A stretch of 44,416 bases of DNA from an uncultured Acetatifactor sp. (GTDB taxonomy: Bacteria > Bacillota > Clostridia > Lachnospirales > Lachnospiraceae). The stretch lies in contig CANQBS010000013.1 of NCBI GenBank assembly GCA_947589075.1, forward strand, positions 1-44,416, written 5' to 3'. Of this stretch, positions 1-7,370 are shown one piece after another. Made by a program: the position numbers and the translations under genes. The notes under the pieces are model-generated. The model saw only the letters and a program-made list of their open reading frames with translations. It did not search any database and was not told the DNA's origin. Position 1 is the first letter of the stretch; every line of letters starts with the position of its first letter.

Positions 1-1
1 C

Positions 2-1435
2 CCTCTGCGTGGCGTAAGCCGTCATCAGGACCAGCTTTACAAGGGCAATGCCCTGACCCGCGAGGATCATTACAAGGATGCTCAGATCATCAAGGAGTTG
101 GGCGCCAACACCATTCGTCTGGCTCATTATCAGCATTCCCAGGATTTCTATGACGCCTGCGATGAACTGGGCTTTGTGGTATGGGCTGAGATTCCTTTCA
201 TCAGTGTATTCAATAAGGATCCGGATGCCCATCAGAATTGTATCAGCCAGATGAAGGAGCTGATCATTCAGAATTATAACCATCCTTCCATCTGTTTCTG
301 GGGCGTGTCCAATGAAATCTTGATCGGCGGTATTTCCGAGAAGCTGGTGGAGAATCATAAGGAGCTGAACGCTCTGGCCAAGAGCCTGGATCCCACCAGA
401 CTGACCACCATCGCCCATGTATCCATGACGCCGGTGGAGAGTCCCATGCACCATATTACGGATACCGAGAGCTATAACCATTACTTCGGCTGGTACGGCG
501 GAAAGATGGAAGACAACGGTCCATGGCTGGATATGTTCCATCAGGCACATCCGGACATCTGCCTCGGCGTATCGGAGTACGGCTGTGAAGGGATCATCAC
601 CTATCACGGACCGAATCCTGCCTGCAAGGATTACAGCGAGGAATATCAGGCCCTTTATCATGAGCATATGGCGAAAGTTCTGGCAGATCGTCCCTGGATC
701 TGGTCCAGCCACGTCTGGAATATGTTTGACTTTGGCTGTGCCGCCAGAAATGAGGGCGGTGTGGCAGGACGCAACAATAAGGGTCTCGTGACCATCGACC
801 GCAAGACCAAGAAGGACAGCTACTATGTCTATAAGGCATACTGGAACAAGGAGCCCATGGTGCATCTGTGCGGCAAGAGATACGTCCAGCGTGCCGGAGA
901 GACCACCCAGATCCGTGTTTACTCCAACCAGCCTGTGGTTACCCTTTACTTAAACGGTGAGGTGGTGGAGGCCAAGGCGGCGGATAAGGTCTTTGTATTT
1001 ACCGTGGCGTTAAAGGACGGCTTCAACATGATCAAGGCCGTGGCAGGAGATCTGGTGGATACTATGACCTTAGAGAAGGTGGAGAAAGAGCCTTCCATTT
1101 ATGTGCTTCCTGAAGTGAACGAGCGCGCGGAGGGCGTTGCCAACTGGTTCAAGACCGTAGGCGACCTGGATCTGAAGGCGCCCATGGAATTCCCGGAGGG
1201 ATATTATAATATCAATATTCCCATGGAAGAGATCGCCAAGAATGAAGAGGCTATGGAGATCGTGGCCAAGGCGGTCAAGATGGCGACCAACATGGATGTG
1301 AAGCCCGGCGTAGGCATGTGGGACATGATGAAGACCATGGCTCCCAAGGGCATGATCGATATGGCAGGTTCCCTGATGCCGGAAGGCTTTGCGGAGAGCC
1401 TGAACGCGAAGTTAATCAAGATCAAGAGGGGTTGA
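2..1435 (+). CDS. Glycoside hydrolase family 2 (beta-galactosidase type), C-terminal part
   Basis: The open frame runs in from the left edge, so the N-terminus is missing; 477 residues are visible. The first residues contain GVSRHQD, typical of the LacZ-like GH2 barrel. The predicted acid/base glutamate is in WGVSNE (codon 314-316) and the predicted nucleophile glutamate is in GVSEYG (codon 575-577), so the catalytic barrel is complete from that point. The roughly 220 residues after the barrel hold a beta-rich region of the kind that follows the barrel in many gut GH2 enzymes, then a helical tail I do not recognise. No signal peptide can be judged because the start is outside. GH2 enzymes with this barrel usually hydrolyse beta-galactosides, but beta-glucuronidase or another specificity cannot be excluded. 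A HAD phosphatase starts 4 bases downstream, so the two are probably co-transcribed. Confidence 0.88.
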   Translation, partial: PLRGVSRHQDQLYKGNALTREDHYKDAQIIKELGANTIRLAHYQHSQDFYDACDELGFVVWAEIPFISVFNKDPDAHQNCISQMKELIIQNYNHPSICFWGVSNEILIGGISEKLVENHKELNALAKSLDPTRLTTIAHVSMTPVESPMHHITDTESYNHYFGWYGGKMEDNGPWLDMFHQAHPDICLGVSEYGCEGIITYHGPNPACKDYSEEYQALYHEHMAKVLADRPWIWSSHVWNMFDFGCAARNEGGVAGRNNKGLVTIDRKTKKDSYYVYKAYWNKEPMVHLCGKRYVQRAGETTQIRVYSNQPVVTLYLNGEVVEAKAADKVFVFTVALKDGFNMIKAVAGDLVDTMTLEKVEKEPSIYVLPEVNERAEGVANWFKTVGDLDLKAPMEFPEGYYNINIPMEEIAKNEEAMEIVAKAVKMATNMDVKPGVGMWDMMKTMAPKGMIDMAGSLMPEGFAESLNAKLIKIKRG

Positions 1436-1439
1436 AAAG

Positions 1440-2285
1440 GTGAGCAAACTATCTGAATACAAAAAGCAGAAGGATTTTCTGGTCTGTGTGGACAGCGACG
1501 GCTGCGCCATGGACACCATGGACATCAAGCATATCCGTTGTTTCGGACCCTGTATGGTGGAAGAATGGGGATTGAATGAATGGAAACAGGAGATCCTGGA
1601 CCGCTGGAACGACATTAATCTCTATACCATGACCAGGGGGATCAACCGTTTTAAAGGACTGTCCCAGGCGCTGCAGGAGATCCATGGAAAGTATACCCCG
1701 ATCGAAGATCTGGACACCCTGGTGGACTGGGTGGAGAACAGCCCAGAGCTTTCCAACAACGCCTTGCAGAAAGCCATTGAGGCAGATCCCGACAGCGTGA
1801 TCCTGAGGAAGGCCTTATCCTGGAGCAAGGCAGTGAACGCTTCCATTACGGAGCTTCCGGACGAGGTGAAGCAGCCCTTTGAAGGAGTAAAGGAAGCCCT
1901 GGCGTTCGCCCATGAAGCGGCGGATGTGGCCATCGTTTCCAGCGCCAATATCGATGCAGTCATGGAAGAATGGGAAAAGTACGGTCTGCTTCCCCATACG
2001 GATATCGTGCTGGCACAGGATGCAGGCAGCAAAGCCTTTTGCATCGGGGAACTGTTAAAGGCAGGTTATTCCCCCGATCATGTGGTGATGTGCGGCGACG
2101 CGCCCGGGGATCTGGATGCGGCGAAGAAGAACGGAGTTTTCTATTATCCCATCCTCGTGAAAAAAGAGAAGGAGAGCTGGGAGGAATTCATTGCCGAAGG
2201 CAGAAATCATTTGCTGGATGGAACCTTCGCAGGAGACTACCAGGAGAAAAAGATCGCAGAATTTTTAAAGAATCTGGGAGGCTGA
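1440..2285 (+). CDS. HAD-superfamily phosphatase
   Basis: This is a 281-residue haloacid dehalogenase-like hydrolase starting at GTG 1440, with AGAGGGG about 9 bases upstream. Motif I is DSDG with the nucleophile at Asp18 and general acid/base at Asp20. Motif II is VSSAN near residue 168, the motif III lysine is near 198 (GSKAF), and motif IV is CGDAPGD with Asp220 and Asp224. About 120 residues between motif I and motif II form the cap, which usually sets substrate choice. Family members dephosphorylate small phosphorylated metabolites such as sugar phosphates or phosphoglycolate; the substrate here is not readable from sequence. The gene begins 4 bases after the GH2 stop, which suggests a shared transcript and a possible role in sugar metabolism (inference). 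Confidence 0.85.
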   Translation: MSKLSEYKKQKDFLVCVDSDGCAMDTMDIKHIRCFGPCMVEEWGLNEWKQEILDRWNDINLYTMTRGINRFKGLSQALQEIHGKYTPIEDLDTLVDWVENSPELSNNALQKAIEADPDSVILRKALSWSKAVNASITELPDEVKQPFEGVKEALAFAHEAADVAIVSSANIDAVMEEWEKYGLLPHTDIVLAQDAGSKAFCIGELLKAGYSPDHVVMCGDAPGDLDAAKKNGVFYYPILVKKEKESWEEFIAEGRNHLLDGTFAGDYQEKKIAEFLKNLGG

Positions 2286-2286
2286 C

Positions 2287-2353
2287 GGGACACTTGGTCA
2301 CTTATGTTTCCCATCGTGAAAAAACAGCAGGAACAAGGTTCTAAGCTGTCCCC
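2287..2353. repeat. Possible REP/MITE-like remnant with short inverted ends
   Basis: Immediately after the HAD stop codon, GGGACA (2287-2292) is matched by its inverse TGTCCC (2347-2352). The bases just inside are partly symmetrical (ACTTGG against AGCTTAGA read inverted). Short elements with GGGGACA-type ends are known as REP-like repeats mobilised by RAYT transposases in many bacteria. Only one copy is present in this window, so the repeat nature is inferred from the ends alone. Confidence 0.3.
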
Positions 2354-2400
2354 ATTTTGTCATATAATGAGACAACTATATTGAGACAGATCCAGGAAAA

Positions 2401-2434
2401 AGGTTGAAAACAGCCGTAAGGCTGTTTTCAACCT
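2401..2434. terminator. Perfect 15-bp hairpin after the GH2-HAD pair
   Basis: A 15-base arm (2401-2415) pairs perfectly with 2420-2434 across a GTAA loop. It lies 115 bases after the HAD stop and could end the GH2-HAD transcript, but no run of T follows on the plus strand (CGGGG comes next). On the minus strand a few T are present. It is the first of three hairpins in a row, the next two being at 2440-2458 and 2476-2492. Confidence 0.5.
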
Positions 2435-2439
2435 CGGGG

Positions 2440-2492
2440 TTTGTGCTTGTCGCACAAAATCCACTTGAATCAAATGCCGCCTGACCGGCGGC
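2440..2492. other. Two further short hairpins ahead of the membrane-protein gene
   Basis: TTTGTGC (2440-2446) pairs with GCACAAA (2452-2458) across a 5-base loop, and GCCGCC (2476-2481) pairs with GGCGGC (2487-2492). They end 14 bases before the chosen start of the next gene, so they would lie in its leader if transcription begins upstream. No known riboswitch pattern is recognised. Confidence 0.5.
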
Positions 2493-2506
2493 GGAATGTG
2501 AGGAAA

Positions 2507-2851
2507 ATGGGGAATTATACAATGGAACAGAAGCTGCGGCTTGTGAATCAGGTACGGTCCAGGTATGACCAGGATCAGAGCGACCTGCTTCGCAGGGAGC
2601 AGCTTTTATATGGAAAGACGTCCAACAGGACTTTTGACCTTGAACCGGAGGGGGCATTTCCGGAAGCCGAAACCGAAAATCCGGCCGGAGTCAGTTTTTT
2701 TCGGCTGAGGCTTTTGGCAGCTCTGGTCGTGTTCGTTTTGATCCTGACATTGGACAGAAACGGAAAGGATCTGTTCGGCATGAGTACAGAGCAGATCTTT
2801 CAATCTATTGCAAAGGATTATGTGACGGAACTCGGGAATGGCATTCCTTGA
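2507..2851 (+). CDS. Small single-pass membrane protein, function unknown
   Basis: The protein has 114 residues when read from ATG 2507; ATG 2522 (109 residues, with GGGGA 8 bases ahead) is an equally possible start. The N-terminal half is polar and charged (RSRYDQDQSDLLRREQLLYG), followed by an acidic linker and one hydrophobic helix (RLLAALVVFVLILTL) near residues 67-81. The C-terminal 30 residues (FGMSTEQIF and beyond) would then lie outside the membrane. I do not recognise a named family. An in-frame reading extends up to 2441, but that stretch crosses the hairpins and is unlikely to be translated. A second small gene follows 42 bases later. Confidence 0.65.
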   Translation: MGNYTMEQKLRLVNQVRSRYDQDQSDLLRREQLLYGKTSNRTFDLEPEGAFPEAETENPAGVSFFRLRLLAALVVFVLILTLDRNGKDLFGMSTEQIFQSIAKDYVTELGNGIP

Positions 2852-2893
2852 TGAATAAATATGCCAAAGCGCTGCTGACAGAGGGTGAAAAAT

Positions 2894-3115
2894 ATGAATT
2901 CAAATCCTGAAAAGAATACGGCAAACGATACAGATATTGAAAATGTTCTGGAGATTTTGGAGCAATTTGGAAAATCCGACACCTCCCGTTTGAGGATCGA
3001 TGCCACTGCGTCCAGGGAGCAGGGCAGCAGTGAGAAACAATATCATCTGGGCCGCTGCGATATCGGAAGTCCCTGGGCCTGCGGAACGCCTTTTGACGTG
3101 CTGGAGGATGATTGA
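2894..3115 (+). CDS. Small protein with CDIGSPWAC tail, function unknown
   Basis: The protein has 73 residues and starts at ATG 2894 with GAGGG (2881-2885) 8 bases upstream; a GTG at 2885 overlaps that site and is less likely. The first 50 residues are hydrophilic with a short predicted helix (DIENVLEILEQF). The C-terminal part reads YHLGRCDIGSPWACGTPFDV, with two cysteines at 55 and 63 around a Gly-Ser-Pro-Trp core. There is no signal peptide or membrane segment. A radical SAM gene begins 110 bases downstream but behind its own promoter. A metal- or thiol-binding role is conceivable, and so is a peptide substrate; neither is shown by the sequence. Confidence 0.65.
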   Translation: MNSNPEKNTANDTDIENVLEILEQFGKSDTSRLRIDATASREQGSSEKQYHLGRCDIGSPWACGTPFDVLEDD

Positions 3116-3136
3116 AAAGATAGAGATGATAAATTG

Positions 3137-3165
3137 TTGATAAATATATCTTTTAGCAGTATAAT
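3137..3165 (+). promoter_or_regulatory. Sigma-A promoter of the radical SAM operon
   Basis: TTGATA (3137-3142) and a perfect TATAAT (3160-3165) are separated by exactly 17 bases. Transcription would begin near 3172, giving a leader of about 53 bases before the ATG at 3225. The promoter lies after the stop of the 73-residue protein and so separates it from the radical SAM operon. Confidence 0.8.
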
Positions 3166-3224
3166 GAATGGCAGGAACAGAACCCTGATAGCAGGAAAAA
3201 TCCTTAAAGGAAGGATCAGATCGC

Positions 3225-5111
3225 ATGAATAAGCTCGCCTTATCAGACGATATTTTAATGAAAATAGAAAAACCGGCCAGGTACATCGGGCATGAGTTCA
3301 ATGCGGTGGTGAAGAACAAGTCCAGAGTATCTGTCCGGTTTGCCATGTGTTTTCCGGATGTATATGAGATCGGTATGTCCCATCTGGGGATCCAGATTTT
3401 GTACGATATGTTCAATACCATGGAGGATGTATGGTGTGAGCGGGTTTATTCGCCCTGGCTGGACCTGGACGCCATTATGCGCAGGGAGCATATCCCTCTT
3501 TTTGCCCTGGAATCCCAGGATCCCATTAAAGACTTCGACTTTTTGGGGATCACCATTCAATATGAAATGTGTTATACCAACATTCTGCAGGTTCTGGATC
3601 TGGCTCAGATCCCCCTGTGCGCTGCAGACCGGGGGGAGGATGTGCCCATTGTCATCGGAGGCGGACCCTGCACCTATAATCCGGAGCCCATCGCCGAGTT
3701 TTTTGACCTGTTTTATATTGGGGAAGGGGAGACACGATACAGGGATCTGCTGGATCTTTATAAGGATTGTAAGGAAAAGGGACTGGGACGGGTGGAGTTC
3801 CTGCGCAGGGCGGCAAAGCTTCCGGGAATGTATGTGCCCCGTTTTTATGAGGCGGTCTATCAGGAAGACGGCACCCTCGTTTCCTTTGCCCCTGCCGAAG
3901 AGGGAATCCCTGCTGCAGTATTAAAAGAGATTGAAATGGATGTGACGAACACCTATTATCCTTTGAAACCTGTGGTGCCTTATATTAAGGTGACTCAGGA
4001 TCGGGTGGTGCTGGAGATCCAGCGTGGCTGTATCAGGGGCTGCAGGTTCTGTCAGGCTGGGCAGCTTTACCGTCCGGTGAGAGAGCGGGATGTGGAGACC
4101 ATGAAGCGGTACGCCCTGGAGATGTTGAAAAATACCGGCCATGAGGAGATTTCCTTAAGCTCTTTAAGCTCCAGCGATTATTCGAAGCTTCCGGAGCTGG
4201 TGGACTATCTCATGGACGAGTGCGATAAAAGACATGTCAATATTTCCCTGCCATCCCTGCGGATCGATGCTTTTTCCCTGGACGTGATGAGCAAGGTACA
4301 GGATGTGCGCAAGTCCAGCCTGACCTTTGCCCCGGAGGCGGGAAGCCAGCGGCTTCGGGACGTGATCAATAAGGGGCTGACGGAGGAAGTGATCTTAAAG
4401 GGCGCCGCCATGGCCTTTCATGGAGGCTGGACCAGGGTAAAGCTTTATTTTATGCTGGGGCTTCCCACGGAAACCCAGGAGGATATCCGGGGCATCGCGG
4501 AGCTTTCCAACAAGATCGCCGCCACCTTTTTTGAAGAGATTCCCAAGGAAGAGCGGAAGAATGGGAGAGTACAGATCGTTGCCAGCACCTCCTTCTTTGT
4601 GCCAAAGCCCTTTACGCCTTTCCAGTGGGCGCGACAATGCACGAAAGAAGAATTTTTGGACAAGGCCTATTTTACCAAGCGTTGTATCACGGAACAGCTG
4701 AACCAGAAGAGCATCAAATACAACTGGCATGAAGCGGATGTCAGCGTCATGGAGGGGGTTCTGGCCAGAGGGGACAGGAGATTATCCAAGGTGCTTTTGA
4801 AGGTATATGAAAAGGGCTGCTTTTATGATGCCTGGGGAGAGTATTATCAAAATGAAAAATGGCTGGAGGCCTTTGAGGAATGCGGGCTGAATGTTGATTT
4901 CTATACCAGGGAACGCAGCCTGGATGAGCTTTTCCCCTGGGATTTTATCGACTGCGGCGTGACGAAAGATTTTTTGAAGCGGGAATGGCAAAAGGCTCTG
5001 GCAGGCAAGACTTCGCCGAACTGCAAAAAACAGTGTCAGGGCTGCGGCGCCAATCGGTTCGGGGGAGGAATCTGCTTCGAGCCCAGGGAGGCGGACAATT
5101 TCTGCTGCTAG
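3225..5111 (+). CDS. B12-binding radical SAM protein (TIGR03960 type)
   Basis: This 628-residue protein belongs to the clostridial family whose N-terminal part (about 1-240) resembles a cobalamin-binding domain and whose centre is a radical SAM barrel. The iron-sulfur cysteines are Cys269, Cys273 and Cys276 in RGCIRGCRFC, the canonical CxxxCxxC. The C-terminus carries an extra cysteine cluster (CKKQCQGCGANRF, then CFEP and CC), possibly for a second metal site. Length matches the family. The start follows AAGGAAGG. The next gene encodes DUF2344, which in many Clostridia is adjacent or fused to this protein; the pair commonly sits with RNase G, as here. The reaction is not established to my knowledge; the link to RNase G and ribosomal genes in related genomes suggests RNA or ribosome modification. 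Confidence 0.9.
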   Translation: MNKLALSDDILMKIEKPARYIGHEFNAVVKNKSRVSVRFAMCFPDVYEIGMSHLGIQILYDMFNTMEDVWCERVYSPWLDLDAIMRREHIPLFALESQDPIKDFDFLGITIQYEMCYTNILQVLDLAQIPLCAADRGEDVPIVIGGGPCTYNPEPIAEFFDLFYIGEGETRYRDLLDLYKDCKEKGLGRVEFLRRAAKLPGMYVPRFYEAVYQEDGTLVSFAPAEEGIPAAVLKEIEMDVTNTYYPLKPVVPYIKVTQDRVVLEIQRGCIRGCRFCQAGQLYRPVRERDVETMKRYALEMLKNTGHEEISLSSLSSSDYSKLPELVDYLMDECDKRHVNISLPSLRIDAFSLDVMSKVQDVRKSSLTFAPEAGSQRLRDVINKGLTEEVILKGAAMAFHGGWTRVKLYFMLGLPTETQEDIRGIAELSNKIAATFFEEIPKEERKNGRVQIVASTSFFVPKPFTPFQWARQCTKEEFLDKAYFTKRCITEQLNQKSIKYNWHEADVSVMEGVLARGDRRLSKVLLKVYEKGCFYDAWGEYYQNEKWLEAFEECGLNVDFYTRERSLDELFPWDFIDCGVTKDFLKREWQKALAGKTSPNCKKQCQGCGANRFGGGICFEPREADNFCC

Positions 5112-5233
5112 ATGATCCTGGAAATCTTGAATAGGACGGGATATGAACCCGGCCAAGAAAGCAGAAAGCCTTGAAAAAAGGCAGAACACGGAATGTAAAA
5201 AATAATAATAAAGGAAATTACAGTATAATTGGG

Positions 5234-6055
5234 ATGAAGATCAGAGTAAAATTTAGAAAATATGGTCCGGTACGTTTTATCGGACATCTGGATGTCATGC
5301 GTTTCTTTCAAAAGGCGCTTCGCAGGGCGGAAATCGATGTGAAATACACCTCCGGCTTCAGCCCCCACCAGATCATGACCTTTGCGGCGCCTTTGGGGGT
5401 GGGACTGGAAAGCAACGGGGAATATATGGACATTGAATGCAATAGTGTGACCGCCAGCAGGGATATGATGGAACGTCTGAACCGGGCAAGCGTCCCCGGA
5501 ATAGAAGTGGTTTCCGTAAGACTGCTTCCGGATTCCGCAGGTAATGCCATGGCGAGCGTCGCAGCCGCAGAATATACGGTGAGATTCCGGGAGGGAAGGG
5601 AGCCTGACTTCGACTGGACACAGGCTTTGAATGAATTCCTTAACCAGGAGAAAATTATGGTCACAAAGGAGACCAAAAAGGGGATCCAGGAGGTTGACAT
5701 CAAGTCTGGGATCTATGAAATGCGGTTGGATCCTCCTGATGCCGTTCACCTGCTGTTAGATGCTTCCAGCGCAGGAAATATCAAGCCTGTCAAAGTGTTG
5801 GAGGCATTCTGCGGTGCTTTTGGAAGAGAACTGATGGAAAATGCTCTTTTCATTACCAGGGAGGATGTCTATACAAATGCCGGAACTTTGGAGGAGCCCA
5901 GGCTGATCTCCTTAAACGACGTAGGCGCGGATATAGGAACGGATGCCGATATTGTTCCAATGGATACTGTCCTGACAGATACCGTCCCAAAAATAATCAT
6001 GGAGGATGACTCACACCATGAGCAGAATGATTCCCGGAAAACCTCTGCGCAATGA
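5234..6055 (+). CDS. DUF2344 protein (TIGR03936), partner of the radical SAM protein
   Basis: The protein has 273 residues when started at ATG 5234, giving MKIRVKFRKYGPVRFIGHLD, which is the usual family N-terminus. An upstream TTG frame from 5171 adds 21 lysine/asparagine-rich residues and is rejected. The ribosome binding site is weak: AAAGGA lies about 17 bases ahead and only TTGGG is near the ATG. The body is compact and soluble (SPHQIMTFAAPLGVGLES and later beta-rich stretches), and the last 40 residues are acidic and repetitive (DADIVPMDTVLTDTVP). The 3' end overlaps the RNase G gene by 38 bases. Function is unknown; the family co-occurs with TIGR03960. Confidence 0.85.
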   Translation: MKIRVKFRKYGPVRFIGHLDVMRFFQKALRRAEIDVKYTSGFSPHQIMTFAAPLGVGLESNGEYMDIECNSVTASRDMMERLNRASVPGIEVVSVRLLPDSAGNAMASVAAAEYTVRFREGREPDFDWTQALNEFLNQEKIMVTKETKKGIQEVDIKSGIYEMRLDPPDAVHLLLDASSAGNIKPVKVLEAFCGAFGRELMENALFITREDVYTNAGTLEEPRLISLNDVGADIGTDADIVPMDTVLTDTVPKIIMEDDSHHEQNDSRKTSAQ

Positions 6056-7319
6056 GGAGGATACGGCACTGCGAGATACGGCAGAGGGAAAACTTATAAT
6101 AACTGATTATAAAGACCATACCTTTGTCTGTCTGTTCAGGGATAATCGACTGCTGAGAGTTTCTGTGCTTTCTGCCTCCGGCAGCAGCATTGGCTGTATA
6201 TATCTCGGCAAGGTGAAAAAAATGCTTCCGAGCATAGGTTCCTGTTTCGTGGAAATCGCGGGAAAAGAGCTGGTCTATCTGTCTCTTTCCGAGTTTGAAG
6301 ACGCATTTCTCGTGAATCGGCAGAAGGATGGAAGACTTTTAGAGGGAGACGAGCTTCTGGTTCAGATCGTGAGGGATGCTTCGAAAACAAAGCAGGCGGC
6401 CGCGACCACAAGGATATCCATAGCCGGAAGATATGTGGCGTTCAGCGTTGGTTCTGTAAAGGCCGGTGTTTCCGGGAAGCTGGAGGAGCCGAAAAGAAAA
6501 GAACTGCTGCGGATGCTGAAGAATCATGGACTGGCGGAACCTGACGGGAGAACCGTCATGGATCCTTCCCTTTCCGGCATCCTTTCTTATTGTGCCGTTC
6601 TCAGGACGGAAGCGGCAGGCGCTCCGGAAGAGGCTGTTCTGGAAGAGTACAGGTGCCTTCATGAAAAGTTTCTGGATCTGTTCAAGCTGGCAAGATATCG
6701 TACCTGCTTTACAAAAATATATTCCGCAGCCTCTGCCTGTGAAAACGCGGTGGCACAGATCACGGAAGCATATACGGAGGCCGTGACGGACCGAAAGGAG
6801 CTCTACGAAGAAATGGGGCCCTATTTTCAGGCCAGAAACATAGATTTTCGATTGTATAAGGATGAATCTTATCCTTTAAATCGCCTCTACAGCCTGGAGA
6901 CCAGACTGGGAGATGCCATATCACGCCGTATTTGGCTCAAATCCGGCGCTTACCTTATTATCGACCATACGGAGGCAATGACTGTAATTGACGTAAATTC
7001 GGGCAAATACGACGCTAAAAAGGCAACTGAGGACGCCATATACCAGATCAACCTGGAAGCGGCTGCGGAGATCGCCCTTCAGCTGCGCCTCCGCAATTTA
7101 TCCGGAATTATTGTTGTCGATCTTATCAACATGAAATCTGCCGGATATCAGGGGGAGCTCCTTCGTCGGATGCGCCAGTTCGTGAAGGATGACAGGGTTC
7201 AGACCAATATTATTGATATTACTTCTCTGGGATTAATGGAGATCACCCGCAAAAAGGTTTACAAACCTTTGGAAGAGCAATTGAAGACGATCCTGGATAA
7301 AAAACAGAAAACAGGCTGA
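6018..7319 (+). CDS. rng: Ribonuclease E/G family endoribonuclease
   Basis: The protein has 433 residues from ATG 6018, chosen because GGAGG (6001-6005) lies 12 bases ahead; ATG 6006 abuts the site. The N-terminal third contains an S1-like fold (GCIYLGKVKKMLPSIGSCFV) for RNA binding. Two conserved metal-binding aspartates are present: Asp325 in VIDVNSGKYD and Asp368 in VVDLINM. The protein stops just after MEITRKKVYKPLEEQL and lacks the CPxC-type zinc link that follows in E. coli RNase E and G, so its tetramer or dimer contacts must differ. It cleaves single-stranded RNA in rRNA and mRNA processing. It overlaps DUF2344 and lies 51 bases before a ParA-like gene. Confidence 0.9.
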   Translation: MSRMIPGKPLRNEEDTALRDTAEGKLIITDYKDHTFVCLFRDNRLLRVSVLSASGSSIGCIYLGKVKKMLPSIGSCFVEIAGKELVYLSLSEFEDAFLVNRQKDGRLLEGDELLVQIVRDASKTKQAAATTRISIAGRYVAFSVGSVKAGVSGKLEEPKRKELLRMLKNHGLAEPDGRTVMDPSLSGILSYCAVLRTEAAGAPEEAVLEEYRCLHEKFLDLFKLARYRTCFTKIYSAASACENAVAQITEAYTEAVTDRKELYEEMGPYFQARNIDFRLYKDESYPLNRLYSLETRLGDAISRRIWLKSGAYLIIDHTEAMTVIDVNSGKYDAKKATEDAIYQINLEAAAEIALQLRLRNLSGIIVVDLINMKSAGYQGELLRRMRQFVKDDRVQTNIIDITSLGLMEITRKKVYKPLEEQLKTILDKKQKTG

Positions 7320-7370
7320 GATGGAAACCGGCAGAGATGGAAAAGAGAAGAGGATAGGGGGCGCAAGATC

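Noticed and set aside
2363-2368. TATAAT upstream of the small membrane-protein gene
   Set aside because: No acceptable -35 hexamer is found 16-18 bases upstream, and the first hairpin would interrupt the transcript.
2851-2910. Tiny frame MNKYAKALL... overlapping the stop of the membrane-protein gene (ATGA)
   Set aside because: Only 19 codons or so, with no own ribosome binding site; more likely part of the leader of the CDIGSPWAC protein.
5224-5229. TATAAT just ahead of the DUF2344 gene
   Set aside because: It lies 4 bases from the ATG and has no -35 at 16-18 bases; a leaderless transcript is possible but unsupported.
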